This document shows, in pieces, positions 1-6,518 of a DNA stretch of 7,296 bases; the stretch's first letter is position 1, and each line of letters opens with the position of its first letter. Under the pieces are notes generated by a model, which searched no databases, was not told the DNA's origin, and saw only the letters and a list, made by a program, of their open reading frames with translations. Origin of the DNA: Desulfovibrio sp. (GTDB lineage Bacteria > Desulfobacterota > Desulfovibrionia > Desulfovibrionales > Desulfovibrionaceae); the NCBI GenBank assembly GCA_028708195.1, contig JAQVZK010000117.1:1-7296 (forward strand). The letters run 5' to 3'. Position numbers and translations under genes: made by a program.

Positions 1-40
1 CCAACATGCTGTTTGCCCACTCAAAATTTATTTTTTCCAT
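1..40 (-). CDS. Possible start of a divergent gene (bacteriohemerythrin-like?), cut by the left edge
   Basis: Read leftward from an ATG at 40-38, the frame stays open to the window edge and gives MEKINFEWANSML. Only 13 codons are visible, so the gene call is tentative. The pattern of an aromatic or hydrophobic residue, then W, two residues and S-M/F resembles the N-terminus of bacterial hemerythrins, whose first helix has a W..S(M/F)..G...D..H pattern and whose family is very common in Desulfovibrio. The metal-binding His and Asp would lie outside the window, so the family is a guess. Upstream there is only a weak GAAG Shine-Dalgarno-like match about 10 nt before the ATG. A fair extended -10 promoter on the same strand (96-104) supports a leftward transcript. 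It could equally be a chance frame. Confidence 0.3.
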   Translation of the reverse strand, partial: MEKINFEWANSML

Positions 41-158
41 AATTGTGTCGCTTCATATTGCTTTCGACCCCCTCCCTGTGCTATTTATCGCAAACATCAT
101 AACAGCGCCCTGTCATTGAAAAATCTCAATAAGTCTGACAGGGAATCTTGGGGAACGC
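41..158. promoter_or_regulatory. Putative divergent intergenic promoter region
   Basis: This AT-richer gap precedes the rightward SNF2 gene and, if real, a leftward gene starting at 40. For the rightward gene the best promoter I can find is weak: TTGCTT at 58-63 and TATTTA at 82-87 with an 18-nt spacer. A second -35-like TTGAAA at 116-121 has no -10 partner. Ribosome binding for the SNF2 start is also modest, with GGGGA at 150-154 just before the ATG at 159. No strong operator-like dyad was seen. Confidence 0.4.
96..104 (-). promoter_or_regulatory. Leftward extended -10 promoter element
   Basis: The minus strand reads TGTTATGAT here: a TGn extension followed by TATGAT, five of six matches to the -10 consensus. 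The -35 region is poor (a T-rich TTTTTC about 16 nt upstream), as is usual for extended -10 promoters. Transcription would start near base 89 and leave a leader of about 50 nt before the leftward ATG at 40. This is a pattern match only. Confidence 0.35.
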
Positions 159-3100
159 ATGAGCCGATCAGAACAAAGTGTTGTTCGCGAAATGTGCCAA
201 GCCTTTCTGCACGATAGCGTGCCAGAATACATACGCGACGCAGCGTACTATATACTGTCCGAAGGCGAGGTGCAAAAAATAAATATTCAGGAAGGCGAGA
301 CCTGGGACGTGCAAGGCGTCATCCAGGGTGACGACCTGCAGGTCTACACGCCCAGCCTGAGTTTGACCATCACCGACCGCAGTACACGCCAGCAATGTAA
401 CTGCTCCGATGCGTTCACCGGTATCTGCCGTCATGTGGCGGCTCTCGGCCTGCGCCTCGTGGAAGAACTGCGCAAAGAACAGGGCGATGCCGAAGAAACC
501 CCGCCACCAAGCACAGACTGGAAACAGAGCTTTCGCAATTTCTTTTCAACTGACATGGAACCAGAACCAGGTCGCCACTACCTCATTTTTCGGTTTGAAC
601 CGGAACAGGGGCGTCTTCTGGTGTCCTTCTTTCGCGGGCGGCAGAACAAATCGGGCCTGTCCAGCGTGCACAATGAAGTGACGCTTGAGCAGATCATCAA
701 TAACCCCGACTGGTGCGAATTCTCACCGCAATTGCCCCACGTGGCCCGGCAGATAGGCCAGCATCTGGATTATTACGGCCACAGGGTTGAAGTGCCCCAG
801 GGGCTGACCTCTTGGTTTTTCTGGTCCTTGCGCAAGGAATACTATCTGCTCTGGAAGGACACAGACAAGCCCTGCCGCATTGAAAGCACCCCCTTTGCCC
901 TCAAGCTCAAACCCATTCTGGACGATTCGGGCTTCAGCTTTGAAGTGCTGCTCAAGCGTGAAGGCCGCCCCCCACTGCCCATCCGGGCTGGTGCGGCCAG
1001 CCGCGCCGCGGCTGAAAGCCGTAACCCGCAGAACGAAAGTTCAGCACCTGAAGATGCGCCCATTACCTTTCACGGGCAAATGCCGCTGTGGGTCTGTTAC
1101 CAGCACAATTTCTACCCGGTGCAGACGGGCCTTTACCCCTCCCTTGTGCGCAACCTCATCTATGAGCGCCCCGTCGTGCCCCACGAAGAAATCTCCGAAT
1201 TTCTTGACCGGGTGTGGACGCGTTTGCCCGCTTCAGAGCTTTACGAGCCACAGCAGTTCCTCACGCAGATGGAACCGGTCTTTCAGCCAGCAACCTATAA
1301 TCCCAAGCTTTTTCTGGATGAAGAGGGCAGCCTGCTGACCCTTGAGATTGATAATATCTATGAGACCCGCCACGGCGAGTTCACCCTCAATGGGCCAAAC
1401 CCCGATTTTCAGACCGGCAGCTACGCCTATGACGGTCAGACCTTCCTTGTGCGCCGCCATCAGGACGAAGAAGCCCTGCTGATGACCGACCTTGCTGGCA
1501 TGGACTTTCAGTCACGTTCGAGCAAACTGTGGTTTCTTGAGCCAGAAGAAGCCATTGCCTTTCTGCTGGACTACTACCCCAAGCTGGTTGAAAACTACCG
1601 CGTCTACGGCGAAAAAGCCCTCTCGCGTTACAAGGTGCGCACGGCCACATCCAATATTACTGCCGAAGTTGTCAGTAATGAAAAAGAAAAGTGGTTCTCG
1701 CTGGACATCACGGTTGACTACGAGGGCCAGTCCTTGCCGCTTGAAAAAATCTGGAAGGCGTGGACGCGCGGCAAGCGCTACGTGCAGTTGAAAGACGGTT
1801 CCTACACGAGCCTGCCCGAAGCATGGCTTGAAAAGCTTTCGCACAAACTGACGGCTCTGGGCCTCGACCCCTCCAAGCCGCCACAGCACAAGTTCAAGCA
1901 GTTTGAAGCTCCCGTGCTTGACAGTCTGCTTGAAGACCTGCCCGGTGCCGCCACCGACTCCTTCTGGAACAACCTGCGCGAAAAGATACGTTCTTTCCGC
2001 GAGGTGCGCCCCATCGAGCCTCCCAAGGGGCTCAATGCAGACCTGCGCGCCTATCAGGTGCAGGGCCTTTCGTACCTCAACTTCCTGTCAGAATACGGCT
2101 TTGGCGGCATCCTGGCGGACGAAATGGGGCTCGGCAAGACCGTGCAGACGCTGGCCTTCATCCAGCACATGGTGCAGCACGGCCAGGGCGGCCCCAACCT
2201 TATTGTGGTGCCCACCTCCGTTCTGCCCAACTGGGAACGTGAAGCGGAAAAGTTCGTGTCCAGCCTCAAGTTGCTGACCATCTACGGCACGCGCCGCGAG
2301 GGCATGTTCAAGCATATCTCGGGCTCAGACCTCATCATCACCACGTATGCGCTGTTGCGGCGTGACCTGGAAGAGATGGAGAAGTACGAATTCAATACCG
2401 TTATTCTGGACGAAGCCCAGAACATCAAGAATCCCAATACAATCACAGCCAGAGCCGTGCGGCGCATCAACGCCCGCATGCGCCTGTGCCTGTCGGGCAC
2501 ACCCATCGAAAATAACCTTTTCGAGCTCTGGTCGCTGTTTGAATTTCTTATGCCAGGCTTTCTCGGTTCACAGCACGCCTTCCAGCGGGGTATTGTCAAA
2601 CCCATCAAGGACGGCGACGCGGAAACGCTCGACTACCTGCGCACGCGGGTACGTCCGTTCATTTTACGCCGTACCAAGGCCGAGGTCGCCAAAGACCTGC
2701 CGCCCAAGGTCGAAAGCGTCACCTGCTGCGCGCTTGAAGAGGCCCAGGCAGAACTTTACGCGGCCCTTGCACGCAAGCTGCGCGCCCAGGTGCTCGCCGA
2801 CGTGGACCAAAAGGGCCTGGCCAAGAGCCAGATGTCCATTCTGGACGCCCTGCTCAAGCTGCGTCAGATATGCTGCCACCCAAGGTTGCTCAAACTGGAC
2901 CTGCCCGGCTTCTCCAACAACCTGCCCTCCGGCAAGTTCGACGCCTTCAAGGACATGATTATGGAAATTGTGGGCGGCGGGCACAAAGTGCTTGTCTTCT
3001 CGCAGTTTGTTCAGATGCTGCAAATCATCAAGCAGTGGCTTGAGTTCACGCAGGTGCCCTTCTGCTACCTTGACGGTGCGAGTAAAGATCGCTTCGATCA

Positions 3101-3434
3101 GGTGGACCGCTTCAACAACACCCCCGAGATTCCCATCTTTCTCATTTCGCTCAAGGCGGGTGGCACGGGCCTCAACCTCACCTCGGCCGACTACGTCATC
3201 CACTATGACCCGTGGTGGAACCCCGCCGTCGAAAGCCAGGCCACGGACCGTACCCACCGTATCGGCCAGACCAGACAGGTCTTTTCTTACAAGCTTATCT
3301 GCCAGAACACGGTGGAAGAAAAGATACTCAAGCTTCAGGAAGCCAAGCGCGGCGTGGCCGAGGCCATTATTCCCGGTCAGGACACGTGGAAATCCCTTAC
3401 CCGCGAAGACCTGGAAATGCTGTTTGACGTATAG
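159..3434 (+). CDS. SNF2-family DEAD/DEAH-like ATPase (helicase-type translocase) with N-terminal SWIM zinc finger
   Basis: Complete 1091-residue protein. A SWIM zinc finger (C-x-C-x7-C-x-H: C80, C82, C90, H92) lies at the N-terminus. About 500 residues follow that match the bacterial SNF2-associated region (roughly 110-610). The two RecA-like lobes come next: a Q-motif region near 630 (LRAYQVQGLSYL), Walker A DEMGLGKT at 654-661, motif II DEAQ at 751-754, motif III SGTP at 779-782, FILRRTK further on, and lobe 2 with KVLVFSQF, GGTGLNL and motif VI QATDRTHRIGQ at 1027-1037. All catalytic motifs are intact, so it should be an active ATP-dependent double-stranded DNA translocase in the cytoplasm. 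DEAQ instead of DEAH is common in bacterial members. SWIM domains bind DNA or protein. The in vivo role of this subfamily is poorly defined; repair, transcription or nucleoprotein remodelling are possible. No restriction or defence partner gene is adjacent. The start is ATG 159, with a modest GGGGA upstream. Confidence 0.95.
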   Translation: MSRSEQSVVREMCQAFLHDSVPEYIRDAAYYILSEGEVQKINIQEGETWDVQGVIQGDDLQVYTPSLSLTITDRSTRQQCNCSDAFTGICRHVAALGLRLVEELRKEQGDAEETPPPSTDWKQSFRNFFSTDMEPEPGRHYLIFRFEPEQGRLLVSFFRGRQNKSGLSSVHNEVTLEQIINNPDWCEFSPQLPHVARQIGQHLDYYGHRVEVPQGLTSWFFWSLRKEYYLLWKDTDKPCRIESTPFALKLKPILDDSGFSFEVLLKREGRPPLPIRAGAASRAAAESRNPQNESSAPEDAPITFHGQMPLWVCYQHNFYPVQTGLYPSLVRNLIYERPVVPHEEISEFLDRVWTRLPASELYEPQQFLTQMEPVFQPATYNPKLFLDEEGSLLTLEIDNIYETRHGEFTLNGPNPDFQTGSYAYDGQTFLVRRHQDEEALLMTDLAGMDFQSRSSKLWFLEPEEAIAFLLDYYPKLVENYRVYGEKALSRYKVRTATSNITAEVVSNEKEKWFSLDITVDYEGQSLPLEKIWKAWTRGKRYVQLKDGSYTSLPEAWLEKLSHKLTALGLDPSKPPQHKFKQFEAPVLDSLLEDLPGAATDSFWNNLREKIRSFREVRPIEPPKGLNADLRAYQVQGLSYLNFLSEYGFGGILADEMGLGKTVQTLAFIQHMVQHGQGGPNLIVVPTSVLPNWEREAEKFVSSLKLLTIYGTRREGMFKHISGSDLIITTYALLRRDLEEMEKYEFNTVILDEAQNIKNPNTITARAVRRINARMRLCLSGTPIENNLFELWSLFEFLMPGFLGSQHAFQRGIVKPIKDGDAETLDYLRTRVRPFILRRTKAEVAKDLPPKVESVTCCALEEAQAELYAALARKLRAQVLADVDQKGLAKSQMSILDALLKLRQICCHPRLLKLDLPGFSNNLPSGKFDAFKDMIMEIVGGGHKVLVFSQFVQMLQIIKQWLEFTQVPFCYLDGASKDRFDQVDRFNNTPEIPIFLISLKAGGTGLNLTSADYVIHYDPWWNPAVESQATDRTHRIGQTRQVFSYKLICQNTVEEKILKLQEAKRGVAEAIIPGQDTWKSLTREDLEMLFDV

Positions 3435-3470
3435 ATGTTGAGCTTTTTATTTTTGGCATGTTTTGTGGGG

Positions 3471-3518
3471 GAGGACAGTGCCTTTACGGCAGATACTGTC
3501 GCAAAGGCACCTGTTCTC
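3471..3518. other. Long imperfect hairpin downstream of the SNF2 gene
   Basis: Three stacked helices pair around a three-base loop (ATA, 3493-3495). The inner helix is CGGCAG/CTGTCG (3487-3492 with 3496-3501, one G-T pair). The middle helix is GTGCCTTT/AAAGGCAC (3478-3485 with 3503-3510), separated from the inner one by an A/C mismatch. The outer helix is GAGGACA with TGTTCTC (3471-3477 with 3512-3518, one G-T pair) after a single bulged C at 3511. That gives 21 pairs in 48 nt. No T-tract follows on either strand, so it is not a standard terminator. Its role may be 3'-end protection of the SNF2 mRNA, a processed RNA, or a cruciform. Confidence 0.65.
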
Positions 3519-3539
3519 ATGGCTGATGGCTGACGGCTG
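3519..3539 (+). repeat. Three tandem copies of a 7-nt unit
   Basis: ATGGCTG, ATGGCTG and ACGGCTG follow one another directly after the long hairpin. The third copy differs by one base. The short length and near identity fit slippage; no function is evident. Confidence 0.7.
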
Positions 3540-3621
3540 CACAGGGTCAACCTGCTGTGGCAAACAGAAACTGCGTCAAAGAAAAACTGATTCAAAATAA
3601 AGCCGCGTCAAAAAGTTTGAC

Positions 3622-3658
3622 AAGGGCTTGCTCCACAAGGGGTAAGCCCTTTATTTTT
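3622..3658 (+). terminator. Intrinsic terminator for the SNF2 transcript
   Basis: A 13-bp stem pairs 3622-3634 with 3639-3651 around an ACAA loop (two wobble pairs, the base being AAGGGCTT/AAGCCCTT). It is followed at once by a T-rich tail, TATTTTT (3652-3658). This is the best canonical terminator in the window, and it isolates metNIQ from the gene upstream. The SNF2 3' untranslated region would be about 220 nt. A short A-run before the stem gives a weaker T-tract on the other strand. Confidence 0.75.
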
Positions 3659-3825
3659 GGCAGAGAACAGGCGTATAAAACATTAACGGCAGAGCGGCTC
3701 AGAACAACGGCAAAGTACGCACAGGCAGGCGATGCAACAGAACAAATCAGGTAACGTCCTTTACTTTTTGCGGCAAATATCGCATGCTCTTCGGATTATA
3801 ACAAACAGACTCAGGGTTCCGCCGC

Positions 3826-4815
3826 ATGATTCAGGTAAGCCATCTTCTTAAACGTTTTGGCAGCAATGTTGTCTTGCAGAACATCAATATGCATGTTCGC
3901 CAGGGCGAGATTTTCGGTATCGTCGGGCATTCCGGTGCCGGTAAATCCACACTTTTGCGCTGCCTCAACGGGCTTGAAGCCTACGATGAGGGCAGTGTCA
4001 AGGTTATGGGCGTGGAGGTGGCTTCACTTGCCCCAGGCGACCTGCGCCAGTTGCAAAGCAAGATGGGCATGATTTTTCAGAATTTCAACCTCATGGCCCG
4101 CAAAAACGTTTTTGACAACGTGGCTTTTCCGCTGCAGCTCTGGCACAGGCCTGACCGCGAAAAGCGCGTCATGGAACTGCTTGACCTTGTGGGCCTTACC
4201 GACAAGGCACAGCAAAGGGTGCAAAGCCTGAGCGGCGGGCAAAAGCAGCGTGTGGGCATTGCCCGCGCCCTGGCCCTTAACCCCAGCATTCTGCTTTGCG
4301 ACGAGGCAACCTCAGCCCTTGACCCCAAGACAACATCGTCCATCCTTGACCTGCTTGAAGACATCAACAGACGGCTCAATCTGACCATCATCATGGTCAC
4401 GCACCAGATGGAAGTGGTCAAACGCCTCTGCCACAGCCTGCTGCTGCTTGACGGCGGCAAAACCGTGGCACTGGGCAAAACCGAAGACCTTTTTCTGTCG
4501 CCCACAAAGGACATGCAGGCCATTGTGGAAAATGAGTACACCCTCATACCCGGCGGCACCAACATCAGGCTCATGTTCCCGCGCGACATTTCGCAGCAGA
4601 GCGTCATCACGCAGATGGCAAGAAGCCTCGGCATAGATTTTTCCATTGTAGGCGGCAAGCTGGAACGGTATCTTGACGATGTTTTCGGCTTCCTCATTGT
4701 TAATGTACAGGATCAGGATATTGAAGCCGTGCTGCGCTACCTGAAAGACCAGCGCCTCTACTGGGAAATACTGGAATACCCTGTGAAGCAGGCTACGGAT
4801 GCAAGTAATGAGTGA
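3826..4815 (+). CDS. metN: Methionine ABC importer, ATP-binding protein MetN with C-terminal NIL domain
   Basis: This 329-residue cytoplasmic ATPase pairs with MetI to drive import of methionine bound by MetQ. Visible motifs are Walker A GHSGAGKST (34-42), Q-loop Gln85, ABC signature LSGGQ (135-139), Walker B ILLCDE (155-160) with the catalytic Glu160, D-loop SALD (163-166) and switch His193. The C-terminal part from about 245 matches the NIL domain, which in E. coli MetN binds cytoplasmic methionine and shuts down transport; this feedback is expected here by family. The length is normal for the family. The start ATG 3826 has a weak AGGG (3813-3816) nine bases upstream. The stop codon overlaps the start of metI, implying translational coupling. 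Related MetN proteins can serve importers of other methionine derivatives, so the exact substrate is inferred. Confidence 0.95.
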   Translation: MIQVSHLLKRFGSNVVLQNINMHVRQGEIFGIVGHSGAGKSTLLRCLNGLEAYDEGSVKVMGVEVASLAPGDLRQLQSKMGMIFQNFNLMARKNVFDNVAFPLQLWHRPDREKRVMELLDLVGLTDKAQQRVQSLSGGQKQRVGIARALALNPSILLCDEATSALDPKTTSSILDLLEDINRRLNLTIIMVTHQMEVVKRLCHSLLLLDGGKTVALGKTEDLFLSPTKDMQAIVENEYTLIPGGTNIRLMFPRDISQQSVITQMARSLGIDFSIVGGKLERYLDDVFGFLIVNVQDQDIEAVLRYLKDQRLYWEILEYPVKQATDASNE

Positions 4816-5515
4816 GCAATTGAGCACCCTCGCGCAGCTGGCGCAGGACTATGCCCCCCTGTGGGACCGCCTGCAGGACAAGATGCCGGAAATACTCATG
4901 GCCACCTGGGAGACTCTCCAGATGGTGATGCTTTCCACCTTCTTTTCCCTGCTCATCGGCTTTGCCCTTGCCATTCTCATGATTGTGACCAACCCCATCG
5001 GCCTGAGCCCCTGCCGCTCTGTGTACCGGGTGGTAGATTTTGTGGTGAACCTGGTCCGCTCATTCCCCTTCATCATTCTTTTGATTGCCATCATACCCTT
5101 CACACGTATTGTGGTGGGCACGTCCATCGGCAGTGCTGCGGCCATTGTGCCGCTCACCATTGCTGCCGCGCCCTTTGTGGCCCGGCTCATCGAAACCTGC
5201 TTTCTTGAGGTGGACAAAGGCGTCATCGAGGCAGCCCGCTCCTTTGGGGCCAGCAACACCCAGATCATCTTTCGCGTTCTCTTTCCCGAGGCGCTGCCCT
5301 CCATCGTGCTCAACATCGCCGTCATCGCCATTACCCTGCTTGGGTATTCGGCTATGGCTGGCACCGTGGGCGGCGGCGGCCTGGGCGACCTGGCAGTCAA
5401 GTACGGCTACAACCGCTTTCAGGTTGATATAATGATCTATTCCGTTATCATCCTGTGTGTGCTGGTGTTGGTTATTCAGGGTATCTGCAACTTTTTGTAC
5501 AAGATACTGCGATAA
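4799..5515 (+). CDS. metI: Methionine ABC importer, inner-membrane permease MetI
   Basis: Integral membrane protein of 238 residues that forms, as a homodimer, the methionine channel driven by MetN. About five hydrophobic segments are visible (near residues 38-63, 86-106, 112-132, 168-191 and 209-233), as expected for MetI. The ATPase-coupling EAA loop is clear at 144-169, with EAARSFGAS and the hydrophobic stretch ending in LFPEALPSI. A Gly-rich GTVGGGGLGDLA follows at 188-199, also typical of the family. Two starts are possible: ATG 4799 (17-nt overlap with metN, AGG six bases upstream) or in-frame ATG 4808 (8-nt overlap, giving MSEQLST; GGA eight bases upstream). The choice does not affect any membrane segment. 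The gene lies between metN and metQ in one operon. Confidence 0.95.
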   Translation: MQVMSEQLSTLAQLAQDYAPLWDRLQDKMPEILMATWETLQMVMLSTFFSLLIGFALAILMIVTNPIGLSPCRSVYRVVDFVVNLVRSFPFIILLIAIIPFTRIVVGTSIGSAAAIVPLTIAAAPFVARLIETCFLEVDKGVIEAARSFGASNTQIIFRVLFPEALPSIVLNIAVIAITLLGYSAMAGTVGGGGLGDLAVKYGYNRFQVDIMIYSVIILCVLVLVIQGICNFLYKILR

Positions 5516-5518
5516 GGT

Positions 5519-5538
5519 CCCGCTATCGGCACTGCGGG
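5519..5538 (+). other. Small intercistronic hairpin between metI and metQ
   Basis: CCCGC (5519-5523) pairs perfectly with GCGGG (5534-5538) around a ten-base loop, four bases after the metI stop. No T-tract follows immediately, so full termination is unlikely. Hairpins placed before a binding-protein gene can stabilise or separately process the messages, which would suit a MetQ needed in excess over MetNI. That role is inference. Confidence 0.4.
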
Positions 5539-5572
5539 TCTTGATTCTTAATGGGCACAGTCTTACCCAAGC

Positions 5573-5578
5573 AAGGAG
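5573..5578 (+). promoter_or_regulatory. Strong ribosome binding site fixing the metQ start
   Basis: AAGGAG lies five bases before ATG 5584. It decides against the in-frame upstream ATG at 5551, which has no such site and would put eleven unlikely residues before the signal peptide. It is the strongest Shine-Dalgarno sequence in the window, consistent with high MetQ output. Confidence 0.8.
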
Positions 5579-5583
5579 CCTCC

Positions 5584-6360
5584 ATGAAACGTCTGCTTCT
5601 GTCCCTGGCCATGATCCTGACCCTGGCCGTTCCTTCGTTCGCCGCCGAAGATATCATCATCGGCGTCACTCCCTTTCCGCACAAAGACATCATGCTTGTG
5701 GTCAAGCCCCTGCTGGCCAAAGACGGGTACAACCTTGTTATCAAGGAGTTTACCGACTACGTGCAGCCCAACATGGCTCTGGCCAATGGCCAGCTTTTCG
5801 CCAACTTCTTCCAGCATGAGCCCTACCTCGACAATATGAACAAGGAAAAAAACCTTGGTCTTGCCTCCATCGGCAAAGTGCATATTGAACCGCTGGGCGT
5901 GTACTCCAAAAAGATCAAAAAGCTGTCCGAACTCAAGAAGGGCAACGCCGTTTCTGTGCCCAATGACCCCACCAATGAAGCCCGCGCCCTGCGCCTGCTT
6001 GAAGCCAACGGCATTATCAAGATCAAGCCCGGTGCCCTCGTGACTGTCGCCGACATCACCGAAAATCCCCTGGGCCTCAAGTTTCATGAGCTTGACGCCG
6101 CTCAACTGCCCCGCACCCTGGACGATGTGACCGCCGCCGTCATCAACACGAACTTCGCTGGTGAAGCCGGTCTTGTTCCTGCCCGCGACGCTCTTGTACT
6201 TGAAGGCAGCCAATCGCCCTACGCCAACATCCTTGTTGTGCGCGCGGTCGACAAAGACAGCCCCAAGGCCAAGGCCCTGCTGAAGGCCGCTCAGTCGCCC
6301 GAAGTCAAGGCCTATATTGAAAAAGAACTGGTGGGCAAGGGCATCATGCCCACGTTCTAA
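5584..6360 (+). CDS. metQ: Methionine-binding periplasmic protein MetQ (NlpA family), without lipobox
   Basis: Protein of 258 residues that captures methionine outside the inner membrane and hands it to MetNI. It starts MKRLLLSLAMILTLAVPSFA, a classic signal peptide with a likely signal peptidase I cut after SFA (residue 20). Family hallmarks are FFQHEPYLDNMNK, GVYSKKIKKLSEL, SVPNDPTNEARAL (the NDPTNxxRAL block) and VINTNFAGEAGL near the ligand-site Asn. Unlike E. coli MetQ, which is a lipoprotein, this protein has no cysteine anywhere, so it cannot be lipid-anchored and should be a soluble periplasmic protein or held by the uncleaved signal. Codon choice looks more optimised than in the flanking genes. 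Substrate is inferred from family and operon; D-methionine or related compounds are possible too. Confidence 0.93.
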   Translation: MKRLLLSLAMILTLAVPSFAAEDIIIGVTPFPHKDIMLVVKPLLAKDGYNLVIKEFTDYVQPNMALANGQLFANFFQHEPYLDNMNKEKNLGLASIGKVHIEPLGVYSKKIKKLSELKKGNAVSVPNDPTNEARALRLLEANGIIKIKPGALVTVADITENPLGLKFHELDAAQLPRTLDDVTAAVINTNFAGEAGLVPARDALVLEGSQSPYANILVVRAVDKDSPKAKALLKAAQSPEVKAYIEKELVGKGIMPTF

Positions 6361-6386
6361 CGCTGGTTCTGGTTGAAACAGTTCAG

Positions 6387-6400
6387 GCCTGTGCACAGGC
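6387..6400. repeat. Perfect 14-bp palindrome after metQ
   Basis: GCCTGTGCACAGGC is identical to its reverse complement and begins 27 bases after the metQ stop codon. It could fold as a tight hairpin or bind a dimeric protein. A site downstream of an operon is an unusual place for an operator. Confidence 0.5.
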
Positions 6401-6410
6401 AAAGACCCGT

Positions 6411-6447
6411 TGCCACCGTCCACGCGAAAGCAGCGCACGGTCAGGCA
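6411..6447 (+). other. Bulged hairpin downstream of metQ
   Basis: TGCCACCGT (6411-6419) pairs with ACGGT plus GGCA (6437-6441 and 6444-6447), leaving a two-base CA bulge, for nine pairs. The 17-nt loop could pair further through GCG/CGC. No T-tract follows. It may protect the 3' end of the metNIQ message. Confidence 0.4.
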
Positions 6448-6518
6448 CGTAGGCCAACTGCTTGAAGGCATTGGCATGTCAGGTTTTAATGCGGGCGAGC
6501 CAAAAAGCCTTTTCTTAA

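Larger units (their letters stand above)
3446..3662. repeat. 13-nt direct repeat bracketing the structured region
   Basis: The sequence TTTATTTTTGGCA occurs at 3446-3458 and again, identically, at 3650-3662, with starts 204 bases apart. The second copy is the T-tract of the terminator at 3622-3658. The first copy follows the SNF2 stop but has no hairpin before it. The bracketed segment contains the long hairpin and the tandem repeat. It could be a duplicated terminator tail or the footprint of a small insertion; there are no convincing terminal inverted repeats. Confidence 0.5.
3435..3825. other. Structured non-coding region between the SNF2 gene and metN
   Basis: I see no convincing gene in these 391 bases. 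The left half holds a T-rich stretch just after the SNF2 stop, a 48-nt hairpin (3471-3518), a 7-nt tandem repeat (3519-3539), a small dyad GTCAAA-aag-TTTGAC (3607-3621) and a terminator (3622-3658). The right half (3660-3825) should carry the metNIQ promoter, but no good -35/-10 pair is visible. TATAAA at 3674-3679 and TATAAC at 3797-3802 are the best -10-like hexamers, and neither has a fair -35. I found no SAM-I riboswitch-like consensus or MetJ-box array. Confidence 0.7.

Noticed and set aside
2664..3257. Minus-strand open frame of 197 codons opposite the SNF2 motor domain
   Set aside because: It is antisense to a highly conserved ATPase region with no domain of its own; a shadow frame.
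3471..3518. tRNA gene or terminator reading of the long hairpin
   Set aside because: It is a single rod-like helix with no cloverleaf or T-loop sequence, and no T-run follows on either strand.
3617..3622. Perfect -35 hexamer TTGACA
   Set aside because: No -10 hexamer lies 16-18 bases downstream, and the bases form part of a dyad and the terminator stem.
3658..3672. Sigma-54-like GG-N10-GC spacing (TGGCAG then GGC)
   Set aside because: Only the GG and GC spacing fits. The TT before GC and most other consensus bases are missing, and no activator site is visible.
3557..3754. 65-codon rightward frame in the SNF2-metN gap
   Set aside because: It starts at GTG without a ribosome site, runs straight through the terminator hairpin, and encodes no recognisable protein.
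3660..3825. SAM riboswitch before metN
   Set aside because: The conserved SAM-I core sequences could not be found; the leader has no clear multi-helix fold by eye.
5563..6477. Long minus-strand open frame (304 codons) opposite metQ
   Set aside because: It lies entirely across the metQ coding region and its 3' flank, has no recognisable domain, and metQ is unambiguous on the other strand. GC-rich codon bias produces such frames.
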